Shown here: in pieces, positions 1-12,245 of the stretch
Position numbering within the stretch: the first letter of the stretch is position 1
How the letters are laid out: each line of letters opens with the position of its first letter
The notes under the pieces: generated by a model
Database searches by the model: none
Seen by the model: only the letters and a program-made list of their open reading frames with translations
Told to the model about the DNA's origin: nothing
Source: Blasia pusilla
Lineage: Eukaryota > Marchantiophyta > Marchantiopsida > Blasiales
Length of the DNA stretch: 64,000 bases
Direction of reading: 5' to 3'
Assembly (NCBI GenBank): GCA_050084515.1
Contig: CM114273.1
Location: 26,598,001 to 26,662,000, forward strand
Position numbers and translations under genes: made by a program

Positions 1-129
1 CGTCTAGGTGGTGGGACTCTATCTCCTCCACGTGCAACTCCACCATCCTTTCGAGCAACTCTTGCTCTCGTCCCCCAACAAGACCACCTGGTGCACGATC
101 TCTAGGCCCACCCGGACCGGCTACTTGCT

Positions 130-1463
130 CTAGTGCCCTTTCCGGCCCTCGGTCCGGACGTGACTCAAGGTATAAACTGAAACAAGTGGAGCGTGTGTGA
201 CCATACCTCTGATATTAGTCACGCTGATAACCTCTTGGTGCAACACCATCTCCTCCGCCATGCTAAGACACACGTCCATGACCCTGACGAGTGCAATCGC
301 GCTGATGATGGGCTCCACCACATGACCGACAAGTAATCTTAGGCGGCTGTTATTGAGCCTCATATGAAGGCGCAGGTCTGTGGACACAACCTCTTGGTAT
401 CCTCCCTGAGCTCGTGGTGTCATAGTCGACCTATCTCTGAGTCCACCTTGCTGCACAGGTGGTGCAGACAATCGTGACTGCTGTCGCCCAGAACCCATGG
501 TGGCTACGCTCTCCTCCGCCATGTTGCGTTCAATATTCTCGGCGGTCCTAAAAAAATCTCTCAATGTAGGGGAGCACATGTTCATAAGAAGCACCCCCTC
601 CCGCACCTGTGTCTGTAGGGTCTAGTCCAACATCGCGTACCATGATTGGATAGCCTGAGCCTCTGTCACCCCTGAGTGACGTTGATCAACCGACGCAAGC
701 GAGTGTAAGCCTCACGCAAACTCTCACACGGGCGCCTTTGGAAGTCGTGGATGCTCGCAACTTCTCCGTTCGTACCCCTTGGTAGCTCGGCCTCAACTCA
801 GCAAAGAACTCAACTACCGTGGTTGAACCTAGGACGAACCCGACTAGATGGTGCAATTGCTCTAGTGCGAGTGACCCCTCCTAAAACATCACTAGTGGAA
901 GAGGAAGTAGCCTCTCCTAACTCCTCCTCCTTATCTGGGAACGACTCCGTCCATGACACATAGTGTGGGTTATAGTAGAGTCGCCATGCCTCAATCTTCT
1001 GGGCAGATCTGTGGGAGAACTCATGGTAATCGTCCATGGGCGCCCCCTCTAAATGCTGGAACATATCGTTCCATGTTGTAAACGGGTTAAAATCTCTAGA
1101 GTTCCTAGCCCGCTGTGAGTCACACCAACTCCTACACTCTGCAATGAAGTCGTGTAGCTCTATAGTGCCTACAACACCCAAAAACCTACGCGGTCCTCTA
1201 CCCCGGTCGTCCATCTCGTACGCCCAACTAGTAGGACCACTCAATGTGTACGGTGTATCACTAACACACTCCTCTACACGCTCCCCCTCGTCTGAAGACG
1301 ACACAGAAGGAGATCGAGGTGGTCTCTCACGTGAAGATCCTCGAAACTTCGCACCACTCCGGGTAAACCCTCTAGAGCTACTCTCACGTCCACTACCTCG
1401 TCTCTCAAAATCCCAAAAGGACACCGTCATGACCCTCTTGCCCCTCGTGCCCCTCTCACACAA
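130..1463 (-). pseudogene. gag of family B element, frame-broken
   Basis: The main open piece (1463-810, 217 codons) begins with a basic, Ser/Arg-rich region (about residues 15-55). It continues with a capsid-like region containing ELHDFIAECRSWCDS and FNPFTTWNDMF. A second open piece (606-130) covers the region with TLRDFFRTAENIERNMAEE, upstream of the zinc knuckles. The same protein is encoded at 39713-41235 with many substitutions, which supports its being gag. The open pieces are separated by stops and frame changes at about 607-809, so no full-length Gag can be made. The protein would form the particle that packages element RNA. Confidence 0.7.
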
Positions 1464-3008
1464 TCACTCCCAATCTCGCAAGTAATCCCTCAATCACTCA
1501 AACTAAACATGCGGCACTCAATCTACACTCTCTCACTGAGACGTGTGTTGTGCGGCAATAAGGAGCGTGGTGCGGAAAATCAACTGATATATCGTCTCAT
1601 CGACAAACCATCCTCAACTCTGGACATCCCACACATGTCTATGTCCCCTAAACCCATACATCATCGATGCTCTCAGCATCAGCACGAAACCCAATATCCC
1701 AAATAACTTCCCAATACCCGAAAATCCCTCACACGTGCAGGATAAGAGACCAGAATGGGTAACCAGATAATAATGTTGATGTCGCTCCTCGGCAACTGCA
1801 AATCTCGATCCCGACTCGGTCGTGAAGACTCCTCCAATCAGCAAGTTGTACTTCTCTTGTACTAACGCTGCTCAAACCTCCTCATGTACGGAGCAGGTTC
1901 AGCGGTCCGATGCGGCACTGGCGGCACGGAACGGCTACAACCGACACGGCACTCGGGAATGGGATGCGGCACTCGACGGCATACCCTCCTCAATCAGCAA
2001 TTCACACGCTCTGCTCCTTAGTGAAGGAGCGGCTCCGCGATCGAGACGATGCGGTGCGGCCACAAGCAGCACGGTGCGGAAATCGACGGCGCTTTGCGGC
2101 TACGGGTGTCACGGCACGATACTCGATCATCATCGAGCGGCTACCAATCACAACATAGCAACATGAAATGAAAACTCAAACACCATAACCCGAGGTCACC
2201 TACCATCACTGGTTGATGACCAAACTGCGATGACGGTGGCGGCCAAACTAAACTACGTGGTGGAGGCGCAAGTCATAGAATCAACGATGGTTGTGGAAGA
2301 CCCTCCATTCCGTAATGGCGACAATGGCAACTAAAGGGTGGACAACGGCCGAACGCGGCTCTAAGCAGCACTAGGCGGAGGCAATGGCTGACGGTGGACG
2401 GTGGACCGTTGACGCTGACTATGACGACGACGACGGCCGCCTGCGTGGGGGCTGGTTTAGGGTTTGAACAATTTAACCCTAAAAATCGTCTAACAATGGC
2501 AGTTTTGCAAGATTAACCATAACTTTTTGCTCGCAACTCCAAATTGGACACCGTTTGTTGCACAACATGCAAAGCTTCACGATCTGCGACAACGTTAAAA
2601 AATATTTTGAATCAGAAATTCCAGGAAAAATTGACGGGAACTGTCGTAAAGTCCAATGTCTCTTTCTCCTACATAAAATTTGGCATCGCGTCCGCGCTGA
2701 TTTCTCCCAACGAAAATGTAAAACGTGTGAGAAGACAAATCAGCAAGCTACATGGTGCTCTCGAGAGCACTAGCATGGATCAATTCGTCCCCATACTTAA
2801 TTCCTATCAAAAATTGGGTAGCGCTTCCGCGTGCCACTCTCCCGTACAAAAAATCAGCAAAGCAAAACAGCAAACTCGCACGGCTCTTGCTCCGGTGAGC
2901 ACTCGCATGAGTGATGAAGCGGGGACCAAAGTCCCCCAACCTGCACCAAACATCGAGCAACCAGCGAGCTCCCCCATGAACCTCTCTTACTCATTCATTC
3001 TCTCTTTG

Positions 3009-3518
3009 TAAAATTAGATCCAATCTCTCTCACAACACCATAGTTCTCACATGTGTGCACTCTCACATATCTCTCTCAATGTCAAACCAAACCCACTCTC
3101 CTAATGAGAGGCTTGGGTTACACACACAAGGCAAGCAAGACCATAGCTCCGCCGCCTCATGCCAAGAGGTTCAACCAAGAGAGAATGAGCTCTCGCTCCT
3201 TGAGGTATACTCCCCCCTCTCCCAAGCTCTCTCCATGGTAACCTATGCTTCCAAGTCATCTCCTTGGCTCTTGACCTGATGTAGGAGGTCAAGGGACACT
3301 TACCAAAAATATAAAGTCGATCATATACTCAAAATAGTACTTACCTAAAATAGTAAGTTCCTCAATATGGCTCCAAATGAGCCGGAACAAAGGGAAAACC
3401 TACTCTCTCAGGTTTCTCGGGGCCTCCAGTAGGTTATCCTCAACCTCCTGAGTCTGTCCTTCACTACTCGCGAAGGCGCTCTACTAGATTTCACCGATCT
3501 ATCCTAAAAGACGTGACA
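3009..3518 (-). repeat. LTR of family B copy 1
   Basis: About 510 bp, similar in reverse complement to 37576-38092 and 44719-45228. Shared landmarks are TGTCACGTCTTTTAGG at the outer end, the run of GAGAGAGC near the middle and the block reading GAGAGTGCACACATGTGAG. As in copy 2, the LTR stops before a tail of about 110 bp that is present in the 3' LTR at 45235-45347. Confidence 0.7.
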
Positions 3519-4039
3519 ATAATGACGTCATGAGATGAAGATGAAAAGGACACTTGAAGAATTTATCCTTAACGTTCTCTCTTTCTCTTTCTCCTTTCTT
3601 TTTTGATCCTTCTCTCTAAAAAAGAATACATAAATCATACAACTTTGTCACAATATGCACTTGGGTCTCAAGAACCAAACCCAAAAAGAAAATCTCAAAA
3701 TGATCATCCAAAAAGGGAATGAAAAATCATAAACTTTAAATTTGGTTTCTCAATTATTGTCTCATCATTGTCACATCTTAGTTTATTGACAGGTAGAGTT
3801 CTATTGCATCAACGACATAGAGGGTTAACGGATTGTTCCGGTGTAGTTTCATCCTGAGTTGTCGGATGAAGTTCGCAACAGATCTATTGCATCGGGAATG
3901 TTGTTTATGGCGATTTCCCTATTTTGGTCTTAGTCAGTCAAGTGATCCGTTGACCGAGTCAACAATCAACAGTAACTTGTGTGCACACAAGTTACCCTTG
4001 GGATAGCTACCTACACTGTTGTTCATAGTTTCCCTTTAC
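3519..4039. other. Intergenic, no feature recognised
   Basis: AT-rich sequence between the family B LTR and a family A pol fragment. No open frame, RNA gene or repeat of note was seen. Confidence 0.5.
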
Positions 4040-4990
4040 CTACGTAGATCATGCTCTTTTTAAAACTTAGCAAACCATGCCTCAAACTTACATTGGCCTC
4101 TTTCTCGCCCAACTTCAACTACCTTAGACACTCTCTTGTATCCTTCATGTATCCTTCACAACTTGAAGGGCATCACTACAAACTTGAACGAACCATATCT
4201 CGTCCTACACGAAGTCTTCTCCCCATCAGCTCCTATGAATCGAATAAGGTAATATCATCACTTTACGTCAATCCTACTCAAATAATTAGCTCTTCATAGT
4301 CTATATATCAAAGAGATCATCGATCCTTAGTAGAGGGTATGTATCCCTCACCGTCACTTTGTTCAGTGCACGGCAATCAACACAGAGTCTCAACTTCCCA
4401 CCCTTCTTCATAAAAAGAACCGACGCCCCATAAGGTGACTTGTTAGCTCGTATGTAACCCCTTTTTAAAATCTCACCTAGTTTCTTCCTCGGTTTCTTTT
4501 TCAACTCTGCAAGCTCTACCTAATTGAGTCTATATAGAGCCTTTGAAGGCGGTTGAGATCCTGGTATCACCGCGATCTTATAATCGATTGCCCTATATGG
4601 TGGCAATTTAGTTAGAAGCTCCTTCATCAAGACATCACCAAATTCGTTTCTCATAAGCATTTCTTGGATTTCCCTCGAAGCTAAGTCGTGATCTCCGCTT
4701 GTAGCCTCCACTTGTCTCATAAAGAAGAGAAACCCACCTTGCATCTCAGTTGGAACTGCCCTTGTAGTGACGTTCAACAACTCCTTCCTCATAGGAACCT
4801 CAAGAGCCAATCTCACCTGCAGTCGCTTGCCTATCACTAAGACTCTAAACCTCAATGGTCTTCGCCTCAACTACACCTCATACACATCCAAGAGTTCGTT
4901 CCCCAAGACTCCTCCGATTCCATCCCTGTCGCATACATTAACCCCAAAACTAACCTTTTAGGTCTCAAGGCCACACACTCGAGTGTGTGG
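4040..4990 (-). pseudogene. Family A Ty3 pol fragment (RT region)
   Basis: Decayed reverse-transcriptase fragment from the chromovirus family that is full length at 23620-30914. Open pieces at 4504-4301 and 4870-4520 contain [32 protein letters not shown] and [13 protein letters not shown]. These are the N-terminal RT fingers/palm motifs of Ty3 elements. The right part parallels 27600-28400, while the left part (about 4040-4165) parallels 26545-26680, which lies past RNase H. The copy therefore has a large internal deletion joining the two near 4165. Stops and frame changes make it non-coding. No LTR of its own is visible nearby. Confidence 0.8.
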
Positions 4991-7200
4991 CCTTGAGAGG
5001 GGGAAATTTGAGAGGAGGGTCAATTATTATATTCTCGTGAAGGAGACACATGAATAAGCGAGGTAGTGAGAAAAAAAACAGCTATGTAAATACAATAGTT
5101 GTAAATACCATCATCAAGATTGACATCACAAATCATATTCGCGTGTGGCACGTACTTGTGTCCCATGGCGAGTAGGATCAAACGGGAATCGGTGATGCGT
5201 AATCCTTTGTTGTTTCATGATGAAGGATCCAACGAATGGTGTCCTCAAGTGCAGCAGTTCGTTGATGTCGTCCGTCCGTTGCTCACACTCCCCTCCCTCT
5301 CATGTCACAGCGGGATCCATTCGCTAAACGTGGCTTCTCCTACTTTCATGGTCTTCGATGGAATCCGGTTCATGAACCATCGCTACTCGTTCGAGAGCAA
5401 AAGATCCATGCTTCCGATCGGACCATCCCAGGTACCATTCCTAAATTTGTTGCATGGAGAAACAGATAGAGAGAGAGCTTCGCAAAATACCGATGGCAGA
5501 TGGATCGTGTACTAATTCTCTCCCTCACACTTACAGTGAACACTCGCCGAACCTCAATTGTGTGAGATCCTTCCTAGCCCCGCTCCGCTTGGCCAAGCCA
5601 GTGAAGTTATTCCGTTCTAAATGGGTTACATCGGCCTGTCATCCAAGGAGGCCTGTAAAGGACATGTAAACTTTCGTCAGTTTAAGAATGGGTAAGAAAT
5701 CCCCTCGCAATTTTGAATTCATTTTTCTGTAGGGTTTCAATTCGCAGACAGGACTCATCTAAGTAGTGCCAGTCTTAGTCTTGCGACCAGACACCCCGCG
5801 CCTTGGTTGGGATGCGAGTAGAGAGAGGAAGAAGTGACCATATGATGGAGTGCTGACCAAACAACGTGTTGGTTCGGAGATTCGCGTGTCAACCAAGAAA
5901 CTCTTCACCGCACCATCTACTTCACCTGGTGTGGATTCCCAATAATTCGGAGAGAGAGAGGGGCTAGATTTCATTAAATATATCTGACTGAATGATTCGG
6001 AGATTACGACACCAGTGCCTACTCCCGCTCTTAGAGATCAATGTAAGAAGACCGGCTGCTTCGCTCTAAGCTTTCACTCAAAACCCGAAACCTAACCTTC
6101 TAAAATCCCCGTGCAACACCATGCAAGTTTCGTACTGCACCGAATCGGTGGTGCAGTTGTTCATTGGCTATTTTAGGGTTTAGCCGATTGAGAGGCCACC
6201 TCGTCTCTAGTCCCGTGACACAACATGATATGCATACGACATATGATCTTCGGACTTTGGAGCCCCTGCCCTGCTAGTTTTCTAGCTCTCGTCCGTTACC
6301 GCGTCTCTCGCTGTGTGTTTGAAGCTGTTTCTTCGTTGCTTTGTTTCGCCTTCATCTTCATTTTCATACGAAGACGTATGAACATTAGTTTACCGATTAG
6401 AAGTAGATAGTGAGATGGTGGATTTTTGTCCAAGAACTGAGCGTCCGAGTGTGTAGAGAAGAGAGAGTGTCTTAAAGGAGAGGGGAGATGGTGAATGGGT
6501 TCATGGAAAGTGAGTCTATCTCTTGGAGTGATTTTTAAAGAGAGAATCACGCCGGACACACAACATTGCATAAATAAGTGGGAGAAGCTCGCTACAGGTT
6601 ACAAGGAAGGTCAGGGACAGGGAAGACAACGCTTCATATGATGAACTTCGCCCCCTCCTCTAGGGCAAGTCTCTTTAGAGGGAAAGGGAAAGGGCCAAGG
6701 ACACCTTCGGAGTGGTAGAGATGGTGCTGGACGGGACTATCCGAAGGAGTTGAGGAGAGAGTTGGTAGAGACATGGATAAAGATGGTCTGTTCAAAGGTG
6801 AGGCAAGACCGTGAGACAGGAATAAAGATGAAGATAGGGACGAAGAAGCTGCGCCCTCCGACTCGAGCTGCTCAAGAGGAACAGGCGGAATGTGCGGTAG
6901 CAGGAAACGATGGGGGTCGGGGGCAGGAGTGGTGCAGCAGCAGAAAAATTGCAATAGGAGAAATGGGAGCCCGAGAGAGGCATGATCACTCCGACTCCGC
7001 AGTCCGGGAGGAGTGCGGAGTAGAAGGAGTGGTCAATCGCCAGAGAGCACGAGAGGGAGCAAGTAGGGAACGATGAGGAAGAATTCGATGAAGCCGTGGC
7101 ATTTTCTGTCGAGGGGCCTGTCGAGGGGCCTGTCGACTGTCAGAGTTGCTAGGAACAGGGCGCTGTTGTAAGTAGGCTGCGGATTCCAGCGTTAGATTAC
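4991..7200. other. No supported gene
   Basis: Open frames exist on both strands (for example 5120-5515 + and 6634-7076 on both strands). None shows a recognisable domain, a convincing start context or matching splice sites. The overlapping long frames at 6.6-7.1 kb are probably a compositional effect of a purine-rich plus strand. Confidence 0.4.
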
Positions 7201-7223
7201 TACGGCGATCGGATGAAATAGAG

Positions 7224-7475
7224 TCAGCGACAACGCATGAACTCGAGGATTTGACGGGCAGAGAGTAGTACTTGTTCGCCTGCATCGCCGTCGAACAAGT
7301 CATTTGCTCGTTGAAATGGAATGAGTAAGGAGAAACAACTTGCCTGATCTCCAACCCCAACCTGCTGCACTCCATTCAGCAGCCCAGCAAAAAATCCGTA
7401 AGCAGTTTGGGTAATGCAAACGCACCTTCTTGAAAGCAAAAGCAACACACAAAGTGCAGCGGCCACGGCGAACAC
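7224..7475 (-). CDS. Candidate small secreted protein or first exon, unrecognised
   Basis: An 83-codon frame opens with MFAVAAALCVLLLLS, a textbook signal-peptide core, followed by a short mature region with no motif I know. A possible donor (CAGCAG followed by GTTGGG) lies after codon 38 or so, so the rest may be exon plus intron read-through. The start codon and about 300 bp upstream are matched by a decayed copy at 31160-31700, where the frame keeps a hydrophobic start and then hits a stop. That the copies diverged while this frame stayed open hints that it is or was a gene. No function is assigned. Confidence 0.25.
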   Translation of the reverse strand: MFAVAAALCVLLLLSRRCVCITQTAYGFFAGLLNGVQQVGVGDQASCFSLLIPFQRANDLFDGDAGEQVLLSARQILEFMRCR

Positions 7476-7887
7476 ACGAGAGTTAAGGGAGATGGAAAAG
7501 TAAGAGTGAACGCTAAGATCGTTCTCACAACACTTCAGTACATGCTACATGCGAGGCATCGGGCAGCAGCCGTGAGAACATGAAGCGTGAAAACTGAAGT
7601 GGGAAGCTACGGGAATTCTCCATAGTGCGAGTTCCGCTCGAAATTCCTTGCGAAGAGTGACCCTGGTGCGACCTCAGTAATTCAATTAGCTTACACACAT
7701 GACATTAGGGTCTCCCAGGTAAGCTTTAGGGTCTCACGGAACGCTATGAAATCCAGCTAACTAAACTTGGGAAAATGAGAAACCTCAATAAATCCATCAT
7801 ACAAACAAAAGATTGCAATTCAACAGATTCGAAGGCCACAATGTTGAAGATAATATCGGAAATTCTTAGGGAATTACGTCTACTACC

Positions 7888-7969
7888 AAGTGGACCTATG
7901 AGGTGAGTGTCTCCCATAGCTTGAGCCCAAGTGGACCTATTAGGTGAGTGTCTCCCATAGCTTGAGCCC
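7888..7969. repeat. Two-unit 41-bp tandem repeat
   Basis: The units begin AAGTGGACCTAT and end CTTGAGCCC at 7888-7928 and 7929-7969, with one visible difference (GAGG versus TAGG). Recent local duplication. Confidence 0.9.
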
Positions 7970-9670
7970 GCTGCAAATGCAAAAGTGGGATGAGGTTGTG
8001 GGAGAAGTCGGGTAATGAGAATGACATATTAATCTCAATTATTGAACTGGTCACTAGAGTGCTATCACCATCACCAGTAAAGAAAATGTGTCAAACATCT
8101 ATATTATTAACCTTTTCATTACCTCTCCTCTTCGATTAACAAAATCATTCATGGTCCAAATCAAAAGCATCATTCAAAATTGAACATTATTTTTAATCCC
8201 TACATCCCTACATGTACGGGATAGTAAAAACAAATGCAGTTTCATGTCCCACATGTTGTATTTGAAAAAAATCTCATTTCAATTAAAAAAAATTTAATCA
8301 TAAATTTTATTTTTATTTCAGAATAGACTTACAATCTTAATAACTAAAATTAGTCCGGCTCTCTTCTTGGAGAGAAAGTATGTTCCGAGGAAGGGTTAGT
8401 GACGCCTTAGGGGTCGATATATGCACGTAGCCAAACAGCAGTGCGAATCGGCAAGTACTATTCTCCTATATGTTATCCAGAACTGTCACCATATTTGCTA
8501 CCCGGTCACCGGTGTGCTTTGCTGTCCGGGCCCACGTAGGAGTAGATGAATAGAGGATAGATGTGTATGGCGTCTATGAAGATTCATTGAAGAGTCTTTG
8601 AAAAGTCTCACTGCCGGAATACTCCAAGAAACGTCGGAGGCTCCACGACACGTTTAGAACGCCCGGAAGCGGAGCGCGCGAAAGTCGGCGAGCACCGGCA
8701 TTCTCTGTATAGCCGCCCGACAAAACTCGCAACTTTCTGAGACGCAACCATCAGAAACCGTCACCACCGACATCAGACACTTCTTAATAAAATGCTGACA
8801 CCGAATCGGAGATTTCTTTGTGAAATGTTGACACCGAATCGGACATCTCTTTGTGAAGTCCTGCGTTTCCCGACGGGGACTCGCAAATTCACGTCCGAAG
8901 TAACTTGCGGGAAGCGCCTCCCGGGGCCTCGGACGCCGGCTACGGGTGTCATGCACTGGCCGCTTGGCGTAGAGGAGCGGCGGCCCTTCTGTCCGTATGA
9001 GGTGCGCAAGGGTTTAGGGTGCGTGATACGTGGAAGGAACGACTTTTTCTCTTCTCGATCGCTATCCGGACGAGTCGTCAGCGCCTGCTTCTGATTGTTG
9101 CCATCGTGGGAACTAGTGTTCTTCCTCAAGATGTGTTCGGGCGGACGCGTGCAGGTAGTTACTAATTCGACACTGCCGCGCGCACTCGCTCCAATTCGGT
9201 CCAGTTCAGACGACCGGTTCCTGGTTTTGGTCTCTGTTGAGGCTGCAGATTGGAGCAATGGGAGTCCGCGAGTCTAAGAGGCTCCGCCCTCGAGAGAAGA
9301 GGAGGCGAGGCGTGCTTGGGCCGGTGGACCTTCTTCCGTAAAATGTAGGCCCATTTTGGGATAAAGTCGCCGGCGTTTAGTATAGAGAGTTCTCTACACG
9401 CAATTACGTACGAAGTTTCTGGAACAGTTGCTCACACATCAGCTGAGGTGTGCGGAGTGGATTGGAAAGATATGCCGAGTTGAATCTCTGACTCACTCTA
9501 GAACCGGTTCGCACGGGTCCCTTTCGACTCCGCGCTGTCTTACACATGCGCTATACCGAAAATAATTATCTGACCTGTAGGTGGACTTTCCATTCCCAGG
9601 TCTAGATAGAGTAGAGCAATCTTACACTTCCACATGTGAAGCGGTGGATGGTCCCGCTCTGAGCTCACAC
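7970..9670. other. Intergenic; short direct repeat at about 8791-8858
   Basis: AT-rich to 8340, then a GC-richer stretch. The block containing TGACACCGAATCGGA followed by TCTTTGTGAA occurs twice (about 8792 and 8828). The overlapping long frames at 8773-9258 on both strands show no family and are probably chance. Confidence 0.4.
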
Positions 9671-9678
9671 TATATATA
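9671..9678 (+). promoter_or_regulatory. TATA box of the DUF3455 gene
   Basis: TATATATA lies 75 bp upstream of the ATG at 9746, the right distance for a core promoter with a short leader of about 40-50 nt. The open frame upstream of that ATG is therefore untranslated leader, not protein. Confidence 0.6.
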
Positions 9679-9745
9679 CAACGACTCGCTTCACTTGAGA
9701 CTTCGACTCACTCCAGATAAGCAATCGAGCATTTTCTCCGTCACG

Positions 9746-10862
9746 ATGGTGTTCCGATTTTCTGGTACGGCGGCGGTCTCGATCTCGCTCACGGTCTTGT
9801 CATTCGCGTGCTCCTCTGCATTCGCCTGGGACTTATCCGTGCCGGGGGACGTCGGTTTACTCTTGAATTTCTCGGTTCCATGTGACTTGAATTCTGCCAT
9901 AGCTATTCCGGATGGAGGCGGTTTGCTCGTTCCGGTTTTGTTGGCCATCGGACGTCAGGATTATACATTCAACGGGTCCGATTGGGTGTTTGTGAATCAG
10001 GAAGCATTGTTGTACAACAAGACTCTTGCCACTGTCGGACGCTTGTTTGGAACTGCCGACGGGGAGATCACATTTGAGATTCCCCCCCAGAGCGTCTTCG
10101 ACACAACCGTGACCGCCACAGTCACAGCGCTGCCTATTGTGTCTGTGCCACAGATGTTCAGCATTGACCTGCAGCTGCTCAATGTCACCAGCGCGAACAA
10201 TACCTCGTAAGTATCCGCTTCTCACTCATCGTGGCCCGCTGTAGTCATGAAAGCAAACTACGAATGAAGTGTATAAAGCCAAACTACGAATGAAGTGTAG
10301 CGCCGTGTTTCTCTCCGCAGACGAGAGAGAGAATGAAATAATTGATTTGTTATGTCACTCATTCGTTTTCCCGGCATGAAATCACCGAAATATAGGCAAG
10401 GTACGAGGAAAAGCCGCAGCTGTTAAATGAACTTACTGAACTTCTGTGTCCTCCTGACGCAACAGACCAAAATACGAACTACTGCAGAGTGAGTTGCCTT
10501 GATTTTTCTGACCAAGGGAGGCGCTGTAGAGTTATGCAGTTGCTTCCATTTCTGTGACAGAGAGAGCAGAGATAATTTGTCATGCGTCTAGAAAGGATTC
10601 GAGTGAAGCCTTGCTATTGACTAACGAAGTGGTATTTTGAATTTTCAGCACGTACAGCTCTGCCGATTACGTGCAGAGGTTTGGCACTCTGAAAGGTATC
10701 CCTCCAAGCTTGGATGTCCCTGCCAAGAGCGGGGATTCCTTCAGCTCACAATTCGCAGCATTTTATGCTTTCTATCTCCCCTTCAACACATCTCCTCAGC
10801 TCGCCACTCGGGTTCCCAGATGCGGTGATGAACGCTTTTATGGACTTCAATTTCGTGGCTAG
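9746..10862 (+). CDS. Secreted DUF3455-family protein, two exons
   Basis: Exon 1 is 9746-10206 and exon 2 is 10649-10862, giving 224 residues. The intron runs from GTAAGT at 10207 to TTTTCAG at 10648 and is in phase 2; the join keeps the frame open to TAG. Residues 1-28 are a signal peptide (VSISLTVLSFACSSAFA). The mature part has the DUF3455 layout: a bulk region with QDYTFNGSDWVFVNQEALLY, then, near the C terminus, DYVQRFGTLKG and FAAFYAFYLPF. These recall the family's 'yVqRvnT.GG' and 'tA.Y.FY' motifs. The family is found in bacteria, fungi and plants and its biochemical role is unknown to me. The start was chosen because it gives the signal peptide and sits just downstream of a TATA box. 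The gene appears intact. Inside the intron, CAAACTACGAATGAAGTGTA occurs twice (about 10256 and 10281). Confidence 0.85.
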
Positions 10863-12245
10863 GTTCCTGAGAAGCCTAGCAAACGGATGGGAAGATGGTG
10901 ACGAGAAAAGTGTGCTACTTAAGCTCGCCCAGATCTGGCATTGAGCTCGAATCGATGCTCATCTAAAATTATAAAGTAACTATTGCTTTGTCCTATCACT
11001 CGAGAAATGTCATAAACATGGACCCTGTTCGTCTTGATGATGATTGAGTACGCTCATCTCAGTAAACGACCTGTAAAAAGTGCAACGGTCAGGAACAAAT
11101 TACGGATGGAAGTGTGGTGGCAGAAATGTTGCTAAGCTTCTCGTGAGCTATTCTCTGAATTGGGATCTCTGCGAAGTACACTACAAATCTCAAAGTTCTT
11201 AACTAGAGACATTTGATGATTCCTAAAGAAGTTACACAACAAGTTTAATTAGACTTGAGTGGAGTTTCTTCACAAATCCAATCCTACCTCACAAATCTAT
11301 CGCGCTACTCACTCTCTGGTTATTCATGACGCACCGCTAAGCAAATGGATCATGGGTAGTTTGAGTAGGTCATGGGTAGTTCGTTTCAGATCCTTCACCA
11401 CTGCTCGACGTAATCTAAGCGCACTAATGCGAGCAATTGGCTTTTCGAGTTAACAAGTCAGTTGTAAATTTTCAGGCGAGCTCGAGCCAGGTTTTCAAGT
11501 CGAGGGGATGCCGAAGGCATATGGAATGCTTGAAAATTCTGTTGGATCTTGAATTTCCACTGTTAAGTAAAACGTTCAGTACACTTCTGACGGAGCAAAC
11601 CTCCTCCCCAAAAAATGGAGAAATAAAAAAGGAAGCAAAGTACAACGGTAAATCTAAATACTCTACACAAGCATCCTTCTCTTCAGTTACACTTTTATCA
11701 CTAGACCACCAACTGGGGGGATCTCCGGTTTTAGAACTCCTGCCTTCAAGCATTACTAATTTCAAGGCAGAACTCATTCCACGCAAGAATGTGGCATCTG
11801 TGCTAATGCTGCTTAACGTGACTATCGCTTCTTAGATCAGGCTTCGCAAGACTTGACAAACAGTTTACATTGAATCCCATCTTTGGAATCCTTCAAGCTA
11901 TAAGACGATTATCCATTCGATGGAGAAGATAAATATTATCTTTTAGCTAACAGTAGTGTGGTCCCAGGTTTCATGGAGTCCCCAGATCCGAAAACAATGG
12001 TGTCATTCAGAATGGGTTGAACTCTCTGGAGTGTCACCGATGGCGTTGTCCTTGAAAAGTCTCTTTTTCCTTTTCATTACTCACATTTTGGCTTACAATC
12101 TTCGATGACAACAACTTGCAGGAGGTGCTTATTATGCCGCGGCAGTGGGTAGAATTCGGGCCCTGATAGGGCAGGATTGAGCTAACTCTCTGTGCAGAGA
12201 CGAACCATACAACTTCGCTACTTTCTATTCAAACAGAAATCGGCG
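10863..12245. other. Intergenic region between convergent genes
   Basis: 3' flank of the DUF3455 gene (+) and of the CCDC42-like gene (-). Frames such as 11437-11835 + and 11472-11786 - show no recognisable domain. Nothing else was seen. Confidence 0.5.

Larger units (their letters stand above)
1..3518 (-). mobile_element. Family B Ty3-like retrotransposon, copy 1 (partial)
   Basis: Minus-strand remnant of the same element family as 37576-45347. From right to left it has an LTR ending in the terminus complementary to TGTCACGT at 3511-3518, a leader of about 1.5 kb, and gag. Protease and pol would lie beyond the left window edge. The leader matches the leader of the other copy over most of its length, including the stretch just after the LTR at about 2955-3010. 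The two copies face each other and are clearly diverged, so they are old. No target-site duplication can be checked because one end is missing. Confidence 0.8.

Noticed and set aside
6634-7076. Frames of 106 and 108 codons on opposite strands
   Set aside because: Low-complexity Ser/Pro/Leu versus Arg/Glu/Gly translations of one purine-rich stretch; neither looks like a real protein.
8773-9258. Long overlapping open frames on both strands (161 and 100 codons)
   Set aside because: No domain, no splice support, and the peptide repeats simply follow a 36-bp direct repeat. Best explained by GC-rich composition.
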